The notes: generated by a model from the sequence alone, not told the origin. A stretch of 64,000 bases of DNA from Dyadobacter koreensis (GCF_900108855.1 NZ_FNXY01000004.1:372001-436000), one strand, 5' to 3'. Shown: positions 44,867 to 54,495, counted from the stretch's first letter. Program-made: numbers and translations.

Positions 44867-46570
44867 TTAATTTTTTTGCCGCTGATAAACGTAATAGTGA
44901 TTTCCCCATTCTTTATTGAAGGTTTTGATAGGACGCCGATCTTCCAGAAATTTCTCTGTCACCAAATATTCATATTTCCCATTCTCAAAATCCTTGAATG
45001 CCTGCATAGTCTGCACGCTATGGCTTGCCAGTTCGACAGAATCAAAATAGACATCGTAGTCATATACTTTCGTTTTTTCGGCCGGTGTAAATTTTAGTAA
45101 AATCCTATACTGCGCGTCATACTGCTGCTCATCTTCAAAAGCAAATGCGCTTGCAATGATCGGAAGATTTTTTCCTTCGACTTCCATTCCGGCCTTGCTT
45201 CCCAACAGATAATTTAATTTCCTGATCATCTTCTGACTGTCCAGGTTCAACGCCTGCTCTCTGAGCAGACAGGCTTCGGATTTTGGTATATAAAACTCAA
45301 ATTCAGGATTCACCAACATCCGGGTTTCATTCGGCAATGTCGATATCCAGGCGCAGGCATCATGCATGTTCAGTTTTTTGCGGACTCTGCCATGATATTC
45401 TACGGACGAAAGAATATGCGAAATAGCAATAATGGCAACGAGCAAACTGGCTATCCGAAAGCCCCAAACAGGAAATTTCTCTGCCACAAATCCCAAACCC
45501 AGCCCGACAAGGAACATAGTTACAACCCCGGCTGGCAAGACATGCGTATCATAAATCAGTGACGAGCGGAGTACCAGAAACAGAAATACCGCCAGGTTAC
45601 CAATCAGCAAATAGTAGACGATTTTCCTTGTACGCAGCATTGAAAACAGTCCCAGCGCGGCTAGTAACAATATTACAACATTTACAGGATTGCTTACATA
45701 TAAACCGATATAATCCTTATTGAAGAAAGTCCCCATAGGTTTATCGTTGATCTTTGCGATTATGCCACCGACAAAAGATTTCATAACCACCAATGTATCC
45801 GTGATTATGAACGGGCAAAAAAGTACGAACGCTACAAAGACCATTAAAACCGCAAAAGCAGCATTTTGAAACTTGTTCCTGTTTGCTAAAAGAAAAACTG
45901 CACCAAGATAAAAAGGTACAAAAAATGCAAAAATCAATCGCTCGGCCAATACAAGTCCAAAAATTCCTGAATAAACAGCGATTTCTTTTTGGGTCAGGGA
46001 ATTACTGAAAATCATCCTTGCTAGCAGTAAGATGAACAAATTTCCGGATAAGGCTTCGGGCCTGAGTACAGGCGAAGTATCTAAAACAAGTGTCGAAGTG
46101 ATGAAGATAATCGGCAAAAAAAGTCTTACCGGCTCGGTTAAAAGCTCGTGATTTTGCCGGTAAATGGTTAGAGCTGTTCGATACAGAAGAAATCCAACGG
46201 CAAGGATTTGAAACGTTCTGCCAATTAATATATAAGGCTCCCTGTCAGCCAGAAATTTATAAGCCTGTAAATCAAAAATATCAAACACTGAGATCAGCCC
46301 TGTTACACTTCCAATATTCCGGACCGTAGCAAGCAGGCAGGATACGCCAAAAGTTAGATAATAAAACAACATATGCGGAGCTGCAGGCCAATCGAGTCCT
46401 CTGGGTGTGTTGCCATACCAGAGCAAAACACCGGAATCTGCAACGAAATTTTCGTCGGTTGTATAGTAACCGTGAAAAGGTGGAAAAACGACACTGCAAA
46501 TCAGCAGCGATAATATAACTAAACCCAGTATTGTGTACGTAATGGTTTTTCGATATTTAACGGAAATCAT
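44867..46570 (-). CDS. Multi-pass membrane protein, GT-C-like
   Basis: A 567-residue protein with about 12 hydrophobic helices and a soluble C-terminal domain of about 165 residues. The first outside loop contains YYTTDENFVADSGVLLWYG, an acidic pair after helix 1 as in GT-C glycosyltransferases (ArnT/GT39-type), and APHMLFYYLTFG just after. This suggests a lipid-phosphate-sugar-dependent transferase, but the match is loose. It is divergent from the polysaccharide cluster and may share its control region, supporting a glycan role. Confidence 0.55.
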   Translation of the reverse strand: MISVKYRKTITYTILGLVILSLLICSVVFPPFHGYYTTDENFVADSGVLLWYGNTPRGLDWPAAPHMLFYYLTFGVSCLLATVRNIGSVTGLISVFDIFDLQAYKFLADREPYILIGRTFQILAVGFLLYRTALTIYRQNHELLTEPVRLFLPIIFITSTLVLDTSPVLRPEALSGNLFILLLARMIFSNSLTQKEIAVYSGIFGLVLAERLIFAFFVPFYLGAVFLLANRNKFQNAAFAVLMVFVAFVLFCPFIITDTLVVMKSFVGGIIAKINDKPMGTFFNKDYIGLYVSNPVNVVILLLAALGLFSMLRTRKIVYYLLIGNLAVFLFLVLRSSLIYDTHVLPAGVVTMFLVGLGLGFVAEKFPVWGFRIASLLVAIIAISHILSSVEYHGRVRKKLNMHDACAWISTLPNETRMLVNPEFEFYIPKSEACLLREQALNLDSQKMIRKLNYLLGSKAGMEVEGKNLPIIASAFAFEDEQQYDAQYRILLKFTPAEKTKVYDYDVYFDSVELASHSVQTMQAFKDFENGKYEYLVTEKFLEDRRPIKTFNKEWGNHYYVYQRQKN

Positions 46571-46612
46571 GGCATGAAATTCAATAAAAAATCAAATATG
46601 AAAAAGTAATTC

Positions 46613-46620
46613 TAAATTTG
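46613..46620 (+). promoter_or_regulatory. -7 element TAAATTTG for polysaccharide cluster
   Basis: TAAATTTG matches TAnnTTTG, 33 bases upstream of the first cluster gene. No TTG at the standard -33 spacing. Likely start of a seven-gene transcript. Confidence 0.4.
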
Positions 46621-46653
46621 CATCAGCGAACATCGCAAAATTAGAATTACTTT

Positions 46654-47697
46654 ATGCTAAAATTTATTTTCAGGTTTATTATTTTTCTGATAATCGTTGC
46701 CGGAGTAGCAGAGCTTGTGCTTCGTTATAAATACGGTTTTTGCAACGCTCCGTTATACATCTCAGACCCTGACTTTGAATACATTTATGCGCCAAATCAA
46801 GAAGTGAAAAGATTTGGAAATGTTGTTAAAACTAACAATTTTTCAATGCGCAACGATCCCCTTTCTCCTGCTGATTCCATTATCGTACTTTTAATTGGAG
46901 ATTCTGTGGTAAATGGCGGCAGCCTGACTGACCAGGATAGCCTGGCTTCCGGTTTTCTTGAAAAAAGACTTTCTGCGAAGTTCAATACACGCGTTCGTGT
47001 TCTGAATATTTCGGCTGGTTCCTGGGGGCCGGATAATATTGCTGCTTATTTAAAAAAATTCGGGCTGTTTAAGGCAAAACTTATTTGTCTCGTCACAAGC
47101 AGTCATGATGCCCACGATATCATGGGCCATGAATCCATTATTGGCATCGATCCTAATATGCCGGACAAGCAGTATCCGTCCGCGCTGCTGGAAGTTTGGG
47201 AGCGTTACAAATATCTTTATCCTTACTATATCGAATATTATTCGGAAAGGATTCCATTTTTTTCAACACAGAAAGAAATTGACCCTGTCGCCCAGAAGCC
47301 TAAGACGGATTCTTTGGCAGTAAAAATAGAAGCCAAAAGGGATGAAAAAATAAAGTCAGAACAACCGGAAGATACAGGAATCCGGAAGTCAGGCATTGGA
47401 TTTAACCCAGGTTATGCCGAGCTGGTAAAAATGGCAAAGGATAACAAAATCCCATTTTTCATCTATTTGCATCCGGAGATATCCGAGGTTGAAGCTGGAA
47501 AATTTAATGACCAGGGAGATGAAATAATCGCATTTGCAAAAGAAAATAACGTTCGGCTTGTGAACGAATTTGACTATGGCATTACAACGAAGCTATATCG
47601 TAAAATGGACGTTGTACATTTTAATAATTCCGGACAAGTCTTTCTTGCCAATAATTTATATCCGTTATTTCTGGACTATCTTAACAAGAAACAATAA
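46654..47697 (+). CDS. Membrane-anchored SGNH hydrolase
   Basis: A 347-residue protein with one N-terminal helix (3-24) and a periplasm-facing SGNH domain. GDS with nucleophile S84 in LLIGDSVVNGG, NISAGSWGPDN as block II, and DVVHFNNSG near 325 as the D/H block. A charged linker (about 210-245: lysine/glutamate-rich) interrupts the domain. Similar to AlgX-like and WcaF-partner acyl-transfer or deacylation enzymes of exopolysaccharide systems. First gene of the cluster; its stop overlaps the next start (TAATG). Confidence 0.78.
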   Translation: MLKFIFRFIIFLIIVAGVAELVLRYKYGFCNAPLYISDPDFEYIYAPNQEVKRFGNVVKTNNFSMRNDPLSPADSIIVLLIGDSVVNGGSLTDQDSLASGFLEKRLSAKFNTRVRVLNISAGSWGPDNIAAYLKKFGLFKAKLICLVTSSHDAHDIMGHESIIGIDPNMPDKQYPSALLEVWERYKYLYPYYIEYYSERIPFFSTQKEIDPVAQKPKTDSLAVKIEAKRDEKIKSEQPEDTGIRKSGIGFNPGYAELVKMAKDNKIPFFIYLHPEISEVEAGKFNDQGDEIIAFAKENNVRLVNEFDYGITTKLYRKMDVVHFNNSGQVFLANNLYPLFLDYLNKKQ

Positions 47698-48854
47698 TGC
47701 GTGTACTGGTTATCCACAATCAATTATGGGCGCATTATAAGTCGAAGCTCTTTTTTGAAGTTAACGAATGTTTAAAAAAAGAGTATCCCGAAAGTACGTT
47801 TAAGGTGATACATATTGCCTTACACGAGGCGAGCCGCAGTGTCATGAAAGATGATGAAAATTTTCAATACGACTATCCATACAGCGTATTATTCAATCGA
47901 AGCCTTGACTCAGTAAGTTTTAAGGAGCGATTACCTGCACTTGTAAAAGCATTTGAGGATTTCAACCCAACGGTCTTAAACGTTACAGGCTATTTCGATT
48001 ATGCGCAGGTTTTACTGATGATTTATGCCCGGTTCAAGGGTGTAAAAGTTGTGCTATCGTCCGAATCGTCGACAATGGATCATAACAGATCGGCTTTGAA
48101 AGAAAGAATCAAAAGCTGGATCATAAACCGTGCTGACGCTTTTTTTTGTTTTGGAAAGTCGTCAGCCGACTATTTGTTATCGCTTGGTGTGAAGGAATCA
48201 CAGATTGCTGTGAAGCACGCAGCTGTGGTTGATGAGGATGTAATTAAAACTAAATACGCAGCGGCAAAGTCACGTCTGGTCCCCGATATATCACGGAAAA
48301 GAAAATTCATCTATGTCGGCAGGCTTGCAGAAGAAAAAAATCTGGAAATATTGATCGAATCGTTTAAATCGATAAGCGAAAAGCAAACTGCCGAAAACTG
48401 GGACTTATTATTTGTGGGTGACGGGCCAGCCCGGCAAAAGCTTGAACTATTATCCGGTACCTTTCTTTCCGACAACCGTATTACATTTGTCGGAGGTTTC
48501 CCCTGGTATAAAGTACCCGATTGGCTTGCGGCCTGCGATATTCTGGTACTTCCGAGTAAATCTGAGCCATGGGGGCTTGTTGTGAACGAAGCGATGGTTT
48601 GTGGAATGCCGGTAATTGTTTCTGAAAAATGCGGATGTGCCGAAGACCTGGTGATTAACCACCAAAATGGATTTACTTTTGATCCCGACAGTCAGCAAGA
48701 GCTCGAAACAGCCATGTTGTTTTTTACTCAGAACCCGGAAAAAATAGCGTCTACAGGACAAGAATCTTTGAAATTAATACAACCATTTTCATCAAAAAAC
48801 GTAGCCAGAGAAATGGTCGCTTGTTATGAGAGATTAGACAACAATTCTAAATAG
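47697..48854 (+). CDS. GT4 glycosyltransferase
   Basis: A 385-residue GT-B fold enzyme, Glycos_transf_1 type. FIYVGRLAEEKNLEILIE near 200-218 and the nucleotide-sugar binding EPWGLVVNEAMVCGMPVIVS with the E-x7-E motif near 285-305. No membrane helix. Adds a sugar to the growing lipid-linked glycan. Start overlaps the SGNH stop; the next GT4 gene follows by 37 bases. Confidence 0.9.
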   Translation: MRVLVIHNQLWAHYKSKLFFEVNECLKKEYPESTFKVIHIALHEASRSVMKDDENFQYDYPYSVLFNRSLDSVSFKERLPALVKAFEDFNPTVLNVTGYFDYAQVLLMIYARFKGVKVVLSSESSTMDHNRSALKERIKSWIINRADAFFCFGKSSADYLLSLGVKESQIAVKHAAVVDEDVIKTKYAAAKSRLVPDISRKRKFIYVGRLAEEKNLEILIESFKSISEKQTAENWDLLFVGDGPARQKLELLSGTFLSDNRITFVGGFPWYKVPDWLAACDILVLPSKSEPWGLVVNEAMVCGMPVIVSEKCGCAEDLVINHQNGFTFDPDSQQELETAMLFFTQNPEKIASTGQESLKLIQPFSSKNVAREMVACYERLDNNSK

Positions 48855-48891
48855 TCGTCGCCTTATAAAAGTTACCACACGCCAGAGAATT

Positions 48892-50040
48892 ATGCGAATT
48901 TTAAATATTTGTGCCTATACATGGGCAATCGGGGGACCGGCGAGAATCATTTATGACCATACCACCGAGGTATTAAAACAAGGACATCAGGTTGATATCC
49001 TGAGTCCGATGACCCCTGGTGAAAAAATGTATCCTGCACCGGAAGGTTCAAGGTTAATTCCTTGTAAACGAACCACGCCAATAAGTAATTTTTACAGGGA
49101 ATTTTCGATTGAAATGTATGATTTTCTGAAAAAGAATATTCAGAACTATGACATTATACATATGCATGGTATCTGGCATTTCGGTAGTCTCGCTCCTTTT
49201 CTGATCCCGCACAACGCTGCCCTGGTAATTACAATTCATGGCTTGTTAGACAAATGGGCTGTCGCTCACAGCAAATGGAAAAAAGACATCGTAACCGCAC
49301 TTTACCAAAAAAGAATACTCGGAAAAGCTGATCTTATTCAGATCAATAATACCGATGAAGAGGAAGATGTGATCCGTTATCTGGGTTACCGCCCGGCTAA
49401 TATGGTCATCGTTCCTAACGGAATGAAAGTTTCAGAATACATAAATCTTCCGGAGAAAGGTATTTTCAGAAAAAAGCACGGAATTTCCTCAGAGCAGCAA
49501 ATGATCCTCTTCATGGGGCGTCTGAATATAAAAAAAGGTCTGGATCTGTTGCTTCCTGCATTTAAAGAAGTCTATGAAAAGCTGCCAAATGCTGTTTTAA
49601 TCCTCGCCGGACCAGACGATGGATACCAGTCAGAAACCGAAGAATTCATCCGGAAAAATAATTTGGGCGAACGGGTAAAGTTGGTTGGTATGCTTACAGA
49701 TACCATTAAAAAGGAAGCTCTTTCAGACGCCGATCTCTTTGTACTTCCCTCCTATTCAGAAGGTTTTTCGATTGCCGTTTTGGAAGCAATGACTTCCAGA
49801 GTTCCTTCGCTTGTCTCTGATCGTGTGGGCTTTGGCGATTATATCAAAAAATACGACGCCGCTTATCTAACACCTTTAAACAGTAACGGAGTCGCAGCGG
49901 GACTTCTTAAAATATTGCAAGATAAAAAGTATGCAGACGAATTAAAAAATCGGGCATTTAAGATGGTGACTGATAATTTCGATATAACCGTCGTGGCAAA
50001 CCAATTATTGGAAGAGTACAAGAAAATTAAAAAAATGTAA
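48892..50040 (+). CDS. GT4 glycosyltransferase
   Basis: A 382-residue GT-B enzyme. GGPARIIYDHT near the N-terminus is a typical acceptor-loop segment; ILFMGRLNIKKGLDLLLPA and SYSEGFSIAVLEAMTSRVP (E-x7-E) form the donor site. Likely works after the previous GT4 on the same chain. A 61-base gap precedes the next gene. Confidence 0.9.
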   Translation: MRILNICAYTWAIGGPARIIYDHTTEVLKQGHQVDILSPMTPGEKMYPAPEGSRLIPCKRTTPISNFYREFSIEMYDFLKKNIQNYDIIHMHGIWHFGSLAPFLIPHNAALVITIHGLLDKWAVAHSKWKKDIVTALYQKRILGKADLIQINNTDEEEDVIRYLGYRPANMVIVPNGMKVSEYINLPEKGIFRKKHGISSEQQMILFMGRLNIKKGLDLLLPAFKEVYEKLPNAVLILAGPDDGYQSETEEFIRKNNLGERVKLVGMLTDTIKKEALSDADLFVLPSYSEGFSIAVLEAMTSRVPSLVSDRVGFGDYIKKYDAAYLTPLNSNGVAAGLLKILQDKKYADELKNRAFKMVTDNFDITVVANQLLEEYKKIKKM

Positions 50041-50041
50041 T

Positions 50042-50049
50042 TACCTTTG
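50042..50049 (+). promoter_or_regulatory. Possible internal -7 element TACCTTTG
   Basis: TACCTTTG in the 61-base gap fits TAnnTTTG, 52 bases upstream of the GT2 gene. No -33 TTG; could be chance. Confidence 0.2.
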
Positions 50050-50101
50050 GCTTAGAAAAAACATACACTAAAAACGATTTTCCACAACTCCGGACCACAA
50101 T

Positions 50102-51028
50102 ATGGTTGATTTATCCGTCATCATTTTAACGAATAATGAATCAAAACACATCGGGCGCTGCATCAAAAGCCTTTTGTTGATTACGGATAAAATTTTCATA
50201 ATAGATTCTTTTTCAACCGACGATACCGTTTCAATAGCGGAAGGATTGGGCGCAGTTGTTGTACAAAATCCTTGGGTTTCTTACGCCTTCCAGTTTAACT
50301 ATGGAATTCAGAATAACCCATTTCAGACACAATGGCTGATGCGCATGGACGCGGATGAATACATCACGCCTGAACTCGCAGACGAGCTTAAAGCCTCTCT
50401 TTCTTCTACGCCCGGAAATATTTCCGGATTGTATGTAAAAAGGCGTGTAGTTTTTATGGATCAATGGATCAATCATGGCGGCTACTACCCTATATGGCTG
50501 CTTCGGTTCTGGCGTCGCGGACTTGGAGTTTGCGAGGAATTGTGGATGGACGAACATATCAAATTGACCAGCGGAACGACTGCGCAGCTTCAAAATGACA
50601 TTGTTGACCACAACCTGAACAATCTTACCTGGTGGACTCAGAAGCATAATAATTATGCAATACGCGAGGTCATCGATTTATTGAATATTAAATATAACTT
50701 TGGTAATAAAGAGACTGTCACACCGAATTTTTGGGGTAGTCAGGAACAGCGCACACGTTATCTGAAAATAAAATATGCAAACCTGCCTTTGTTCACACGA
50801 CCGTTCATGTACTTTTTGTTTCGGTTTGTCGTAAAAGGTGGTTTTTTAGATGGGAAAAAGGGTTTAATCTGGCATTTTCTTCAAGGTTTCTGGTACCGCT
50901 TTCTGGTGGATGCCAAGATATTTGAGGTATATCAGCGGGCTGGAAGGGATAAAGAAAGTATTGTTTCACATTTTAGGACAGAATATGGAAAAGACCTCCA
51001 GAGCCCAAACCAGTCTGTCAAGTTATAA
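50102..51028 (+). CDS. GT2 glycosyltransferase
   Basis: A 308-residue GT-A enzyme. LSVIILTNNESKHIGRCIKSLL starts the fold, and RMDADEYI near 79-86 carries the DxD metal motif. The C-terminal 100 residues have amphipathic helices (NLPLFTRPFMYFLFRF) that may touch the membrane; similar to WaaE/KdtX-like enzymes. Its 3' end overlaps the WcaF-like gene by 44 bases. Confidence 0.87.
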   Translation: MVDLSVIILTNNESKHIGRCIKSLLLITDKIFIIDSFSTDDTVSIAEGLGAVVVQNPWVSYAFQFNYGIQNNPFQTQWLMRMDADEYITPELADELKASLSSTPGNISGLYVKRRVVFMDQWINHGGYYPIWLLRFWRRGLGVCEELWMDEHIKLTSGTTAQLQNDIVDHNLNNLTWWTQKHNNYAIREVIDLLNIKYNFGNKETVTPNFWGSQEQRTRYLKIKYANLPLFTRPFMYFLFRFVVKGGFLDGKKGLIWHFLQGFWYRFLVDAKIFEVYQRAGRDKESIVSHFRTEYGKDLQSPNQSVKL

Positions 51029-51551
51029 TAACAGCTGGTATAAACCTGGTAGTAAATTGAAACAACTGGCCTGGTTTATCATTGGCAGGATTGTTATTAA
51101 TACATATCTGCCGATACCTGTGTCATTTAAAGTGTTGGTTCTAAGAATTTTTGGCGCGAAAATCGGGAAAAATGTTACGATAAAACCGAAGGTTAATATA
51201 AAATATCCGTGGTTTTTGACTGTCGAGAACGACATATGGATTGGTGAAAATGTGTGGATTGACAACCTCACTGACGTTACTTTATGCAACAATTGCTGTC
51301 TTAGTCAAGGAGCCATGCTACTGACCGGAAATCATGACTTTACAAAAAGTTCATTCGATCTGGTCACACAGCCTATCCGGATAGAAAGCGGCGCATGGAT
51401 CGGTGCAAAAGCAACGGTCTGTCCCGGCGTAACGGTTCATTCTCATGCGGTTTTAACAGTTAACTCTGTTGCAACAAAAGATCTGGAAGCTTACGGAATT
51501 TATCAGGGAAACCCCTGTACATTTATTAAAACAAGAAATATAACACATTGA
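50985..51551 (+). CDS. WcaF-type colanic acid acetyltransferase
   Basis: A 189-residue left-handed beta-helix acetyltransferase. ATG 50985 (MEKTSRAQTSLSSYNN) fits the family start; it lies 44 bases inside the preceding gene. GAKIGKNVTIKPKVNIKYP, then IWIGENVWIDN and GNHDFTKSSFDL with the catalytic His, and WIGAKATVCPGVTVHS as hexapeptide repeats. WcaF O-acetylates a sugar of a colanic-acid-type polymer. Its stop overlaps the TTG of the next gene. Confidence 0.87.
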   Translation: MEKTSRAQTSLSSYNNSWYKPGSKLKQLAWFIIGRIVINTYLPIPVSFKVLVLRIFGAKIGKNVTIKPKVNIKYPWFLTVENDIWIGENVWIDNLTDVTLCNNCCLSQGAMLLTGNHDFTKSSFDLVTQPIRIESGAWIGAKATVCPGVTVHSHAVLTVNSVATKDLEAYGIYQGNPCTFIKTRNITH

Positions 51552-52291
51552 AAATAAGTATCATTACAGTTGTCTTCAATGGCGTTTCGACCATAAAACA
51601 TTGCATCGAATCTGTATTAAATCAGGATTACGATTCAATTGAATACATCATTGTTGATGGAAATTCCAACGATGGCACGAAGGAAGTTATCAAATCTTAT
51701 GGCAACAAAATCGATATATTTCTGAGTGAACCCGACAAGGGAATTTACGACGCAATGAATAAAGGAATTGAGCTTGCCACGGGCGATATCATAGGTATTT
51801 TAAATGCGGATGACTTTTATGCAGATCAAACTGTAATTTCCAGTATCGCAGAAGCCTTTAAAAAAACTGGCGCAGATGGCTGTTACGCTGACTTGAATTA
51901 CGTTGACGGTCAAGATGAATCCGTTATTAAGCGCAAATGGGTTTCAGGTAACTACGGGCCAAATTCGTTTTTAATGGGCTGGATGCCTCCGCATCCAACT
52001 TTCTTCGTTAAAAGGGAATGTTACAAAAAGTTCGGAAAATTTCGCCTTGACATGGGCAGTGCAGCAGATTACGAGCTTATGTTACGAATGATCTTGAAAA
52101 ATGGAATAAAACTTGCATATGTTCCGAGGGTCACCGTAAAAATGCGGACCGGGGGTGTTAGTAACAGTACATTCAAAAACAGAATTGAAGCAAACAAAAA
52201 CGACAGAAAAGCCTGGAAAATAAACGAACTGACTCCCTGGTTTTTTACACTCTGGCTAAAACCAGTTCGTAAAATTGTTCAGTTTTTGTAA
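51548..52291 (+). CDS. GT2 glycosyltransferase, TTG start
   Basis: A 247-residue GT-A enzyme similar to WcaE/WcaA-type transferases. ISIITVVFNGVSTIKHCIES starts the fold; EYIIVDGNSNDGTKEVI binds the nucleotide, and NADDFYAD near 94-101 carries the acidic metal motif. Translation begins at TTG 51548, whose last two bases overlap the TGA of the acetyltransferase; no ATG is available before the core. A 227-base gap follows to the initiating transferase. Confidence 0.88.
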   Translation: MKISIITVVFNGVSTIKHCIESVLNQDYDSIEYIIVDGNSNDGTKEVIKSYGNKIDIFLSEPDKGIYDAMNKGIELATGDIIGILNADDFYADQTVISSIAEAFKKTGADGCYADLNYVDGQDESVIKRKWVSGNYGPNSFLMGWMPPHPTFFVKRECYKKFGKFRLDMGSAADYELMLRMILKNGIKLAYVPRVTVKMRTGGVSNSTFKNRIEANKNDRKAWKINELTPWFFTLWLKPVRKIVQFL

Positions 52292-52399
52292 ATCCATTGA
52301 TTGAAATTACACACTAAACCTTAAAATAATCACATTAGGCCTTTAAATAAGTATTTTGACGCAGATGGGGCTTATAAACTATTATTTCCCAAATTAATT

Positions 52400-52413
52400 C
52401 GTCAAATTTGACG
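52400..52413. promoter_or_regulatory. 14-bp palindrome CGTCAAATTTGACG
   Basis: A perfect 14-bp palindrome in the gap before the WecA-like gene. The half-site TTTGACG also occurs alone near 52355. May be a regulator site controlling the last gene of the cluster separately; unproven. Confidence 0.4.
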
Positions 52414-52518
52414 GGAAATCAGATTCAAATACTTATTGTTTTAATCGGATCATTAGCATCTAAGAATATGGAATTACAGCTACCAACATATATAATAAGC
52501 GAGGGAGGATTTAATAAT

Positions 52519-53676
52519 ATGGTGCATCACGATGTATACCAATGTATCCTTTCTTTCCTGATTGCGTGTTTCCTATCCATAATTTCCATTCCGATCATTA
52601 TCAATTTGTCAAATTTACTTCATTTGACAGCAAAGCCAGGTTTTAGAAGTTCGCACCAGACAGAAACCCCAACTTTGGGAGGGATAGCAATATTTGCTTC
52701 TACACTGATCGCCTACTTTTTATGGCCTCATTCTGAAAATATTGTCGATTCCAACCTGATCAGTTTGTCGATGACCGGTGTTATTATCTTGTTTTTCCTT
52801 GGGTTAAAAGATGATATTCTTGCGCTTGACTCTACGAAGAAACTGCTGGTGCAAATTTGCGCTTCGTTGATACTTGTCGCGATGGGCAATTTCAAAGTTG
52901 ATAATTTTTATGGAATCTTTGGCATACATCAGATACCCTATTTTGTAAGTATTCCCCTTACTGTCTTTATTTTTATCGCAATTATCAATGCAATTAATCT
53001 GATCGATGGAATCGACGGGCTTGCAGGAGGCATTAGCCTGATTGCAGGGGTCGGTTTTGGAATCTGGTTTATACTGAACGGACATTTCTCCTTTGGCTGT
53101 CTTGCATTCGCTATGTCGGGTTCTTTGCTCGGATTTTTACGATTTAACTTTTCAAAAACCAGTAAAATATTCATGGGCGATACCGGATCATTGATCATAG
53201 GCTACCTCCTTTCAATTTTCGCTGTTGAATTTTTGTCTTTGAACGTTGGATATAAAAACGACAGCACTGCTTATTTCAATGCGCCTATTATTGTGATGGT
53301 CCTTTTGATCGTACCGATTTTTGATACGTTGAGAGTATTTATCGTTCGTATTGTAAAAGGAGGGTCTCCATTTGTTGCCGATAGGAATCACATGCACCAT
53401 ATTCTTATCGATTCTGGTCTTAATCATTTCTGGGCGTCCTTTACTCTTTGGATGGTTACTATTTTAAATACGGTATTGTTTTTTACTTTCCACGGAGATA
53501 TTTCAAACACGGCTTCTCTTTATATTTATATTGGAATGTTCGTGGCTTATATGGTTTTAGCCTATTATCTTAAAAGAAGAAGCGTTGAGATCAAAGCACG
53601 CAAGAAAATCATCAAACCAACAACCTTTGAAAGTAAGGAAATCCCTGCCGGAAAAAAACTTTTCAAAGACTTGTAA
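52519..53676 (+). CDS. WecA/TagO-like initiating glycosyl-1-phosphate transferase
   Basis: An inner-membrane PNPT-family enzyme of about 385 residues. ATG 52519 (MVHHDVYQCILSFL) is chosen because it precedes the first helix and a GGAGG-like stretch lies 10 bases before; an in-frame ATG at 52468 adds 17 residues. Motifs: GLKDDILALDSTKK, NAINLIDGIDGLAGG with the catalytic aspartates, FMGDTGS, and RNHMHHILIDSGL. It transfers GlcNAc-1-P or a similar sugar-1-P to undecaprenyl phosphate, starting the glycan. Ends before a terminator. Confidence 0.92.
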   Translation: MVHHDVYQCILSFLIACFLSIISIPIIINLSNLLHLTAKPGFRSSHQTETPTLGGIAIFASTLIAYFLWPHSENIVDSNLISLSMTGVIILFFLGLKDDILALDSTKKLLVQICASLILVAMGNFKVDNFYGIFGIHQIPYFVSIPLTVFIFIAIINAINLIDGIDGLAGGISLIAGVGFGIWFILNGHFSFGCLAFAMSGSLLGFLRFNFSKTSKIFMGDTGSLIIGYLLSIFAVEFLSLNVGYKNDSTAYFNAPIIVMVLLIVPIFDTLRVFIVRIVKGGSPFVADRNHMHHILIDSGLNHFWASFTLWMVTILNTVLFFTFHGDISNTASLYIYIGMFVAYMVLAYYLKRRSVEIKARKKIIKPTTFESKEIPAGKKLFKDL

Positions 53677-53695
53677 TTTCAAAACAATCACAATG

Positions 53696-53727
53696 AAAAG
53701 GCGACCTCAATGAGTGAGGCCGCCTTT
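53696..53727. terminator. Bidirectional terminator
   Basis: AAAAGGCGACCTCA pairs with TGAGGCCGCCTTT with one G-U/mismatch position. Lies between the convergent WecA-like and coiled-coil lipoprotein genes. Confidence 0.85.
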
Positions 53728-53754
53728 CTGCATTTATTTGCCTAAATCAAATAA

Positions 53755-54255
53755 TTACTCTACGCTAAGTTCTTTATCAATTACAGCGATTAACACGTCG
53801 ATTTCTTTTTGTACTGTTTCCAGCTGCTTGTCAGTCATCGGGCTTTGGATTTCAAGAATATTCGCCTGTAACTGATCACGCTCCTTCGTAAGCTTATCCT
53901 GTTTTTCGGTCAAACGTTTTTTCGAATTTCCGTCAGCAGTTCTCAACTTTTCGGTATTTTTTTTAAGTCTTTCGTTCAGCTTGCTTTCTTTTTCTCGTAG
54001 AGAGACAAGGTATTTGTTTTGCTTCTCCGATAACTTGTCACTCGCCTGCTGCAAATCTTCCTTGACTTTTTCCATGTCACCGGAGTCAGTTTCCTGAGGG
54101 ACCATTTTGTTTGCTTCGTCAGCTTTTTCCAATGCTTCCTCTTCCGCATTTGCCAGTTCCTTGCGATCCTTTTCAGTTGAGGAATTACAAGCCGTCAGCA
54201 GAAGACCTGTGGCAAGCAATGCATTTGAAAAAAATAAAATTACGTTCCTTTTCAT
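53755..54255 (-). CDS. Coiled-coil lipoprotein
   Basis: A 166-residue lipoprotein (lipobox LLTAC, cysteine at 23). The mature part is rich in Lys and Glu with heptad-like repeats (about 60-150), so an extended coiled coil. No recognised family. Probably periplasmic. Function unknown. Confidence 0.7.
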   Translation of the reverse strand: MKRNVILFFSNALLATGLLLTACNSSTEKDRKELANAEEEALEKADEANKMVPQETDSGDMEKVKEDLQQASDKLSEKQNKYLVSLREKESKLNERLKKNTEKLRTADGNSKKRLTEKQDKLTKERDQLQANILEIQSPMTDKQLETVQKEIDVLIAVIDKELSVE

Positions 54256-54445
54256 CTCGGTTGTTTGTTTGATTCAACCGGTTTTCCGAAAATATAATAC
54301 CATCTACGTTATTCGATCGAATCACTCTTTTTTGTAGAAAAGAGTATACTATTTGCGGACAATCATATACTAATTTGGATTTTAAACTGATGGCGGCGTC
54401 ATTTAGAACCCGGTGCAGAAACAGATCGCTTTTGTTTAAAAGAAA

Positions 54446-54477
54446 GAGACCGTCCCAATTGTTTTCGGAACGGCCTC
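54446..54477 (-). terminator. Terminator of GH2 gene
   Basis: On the minus strand GAGGCCGT pairs with ACGGTCTC (one G-U), followed by a T-rich stretch. 19 bases past the GH2 stop. Confidence 0.75.
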
Positions 54478-54495
54478 GTTAACAGTTGCTTTAAG

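Noticed and set aside
50910-50984. Longer N-terminus for the WcaF-type gene
   Set aside because: The extension lies in another frame of the GT2 gene and does not resemble the family start; ATG 50985 fits better.
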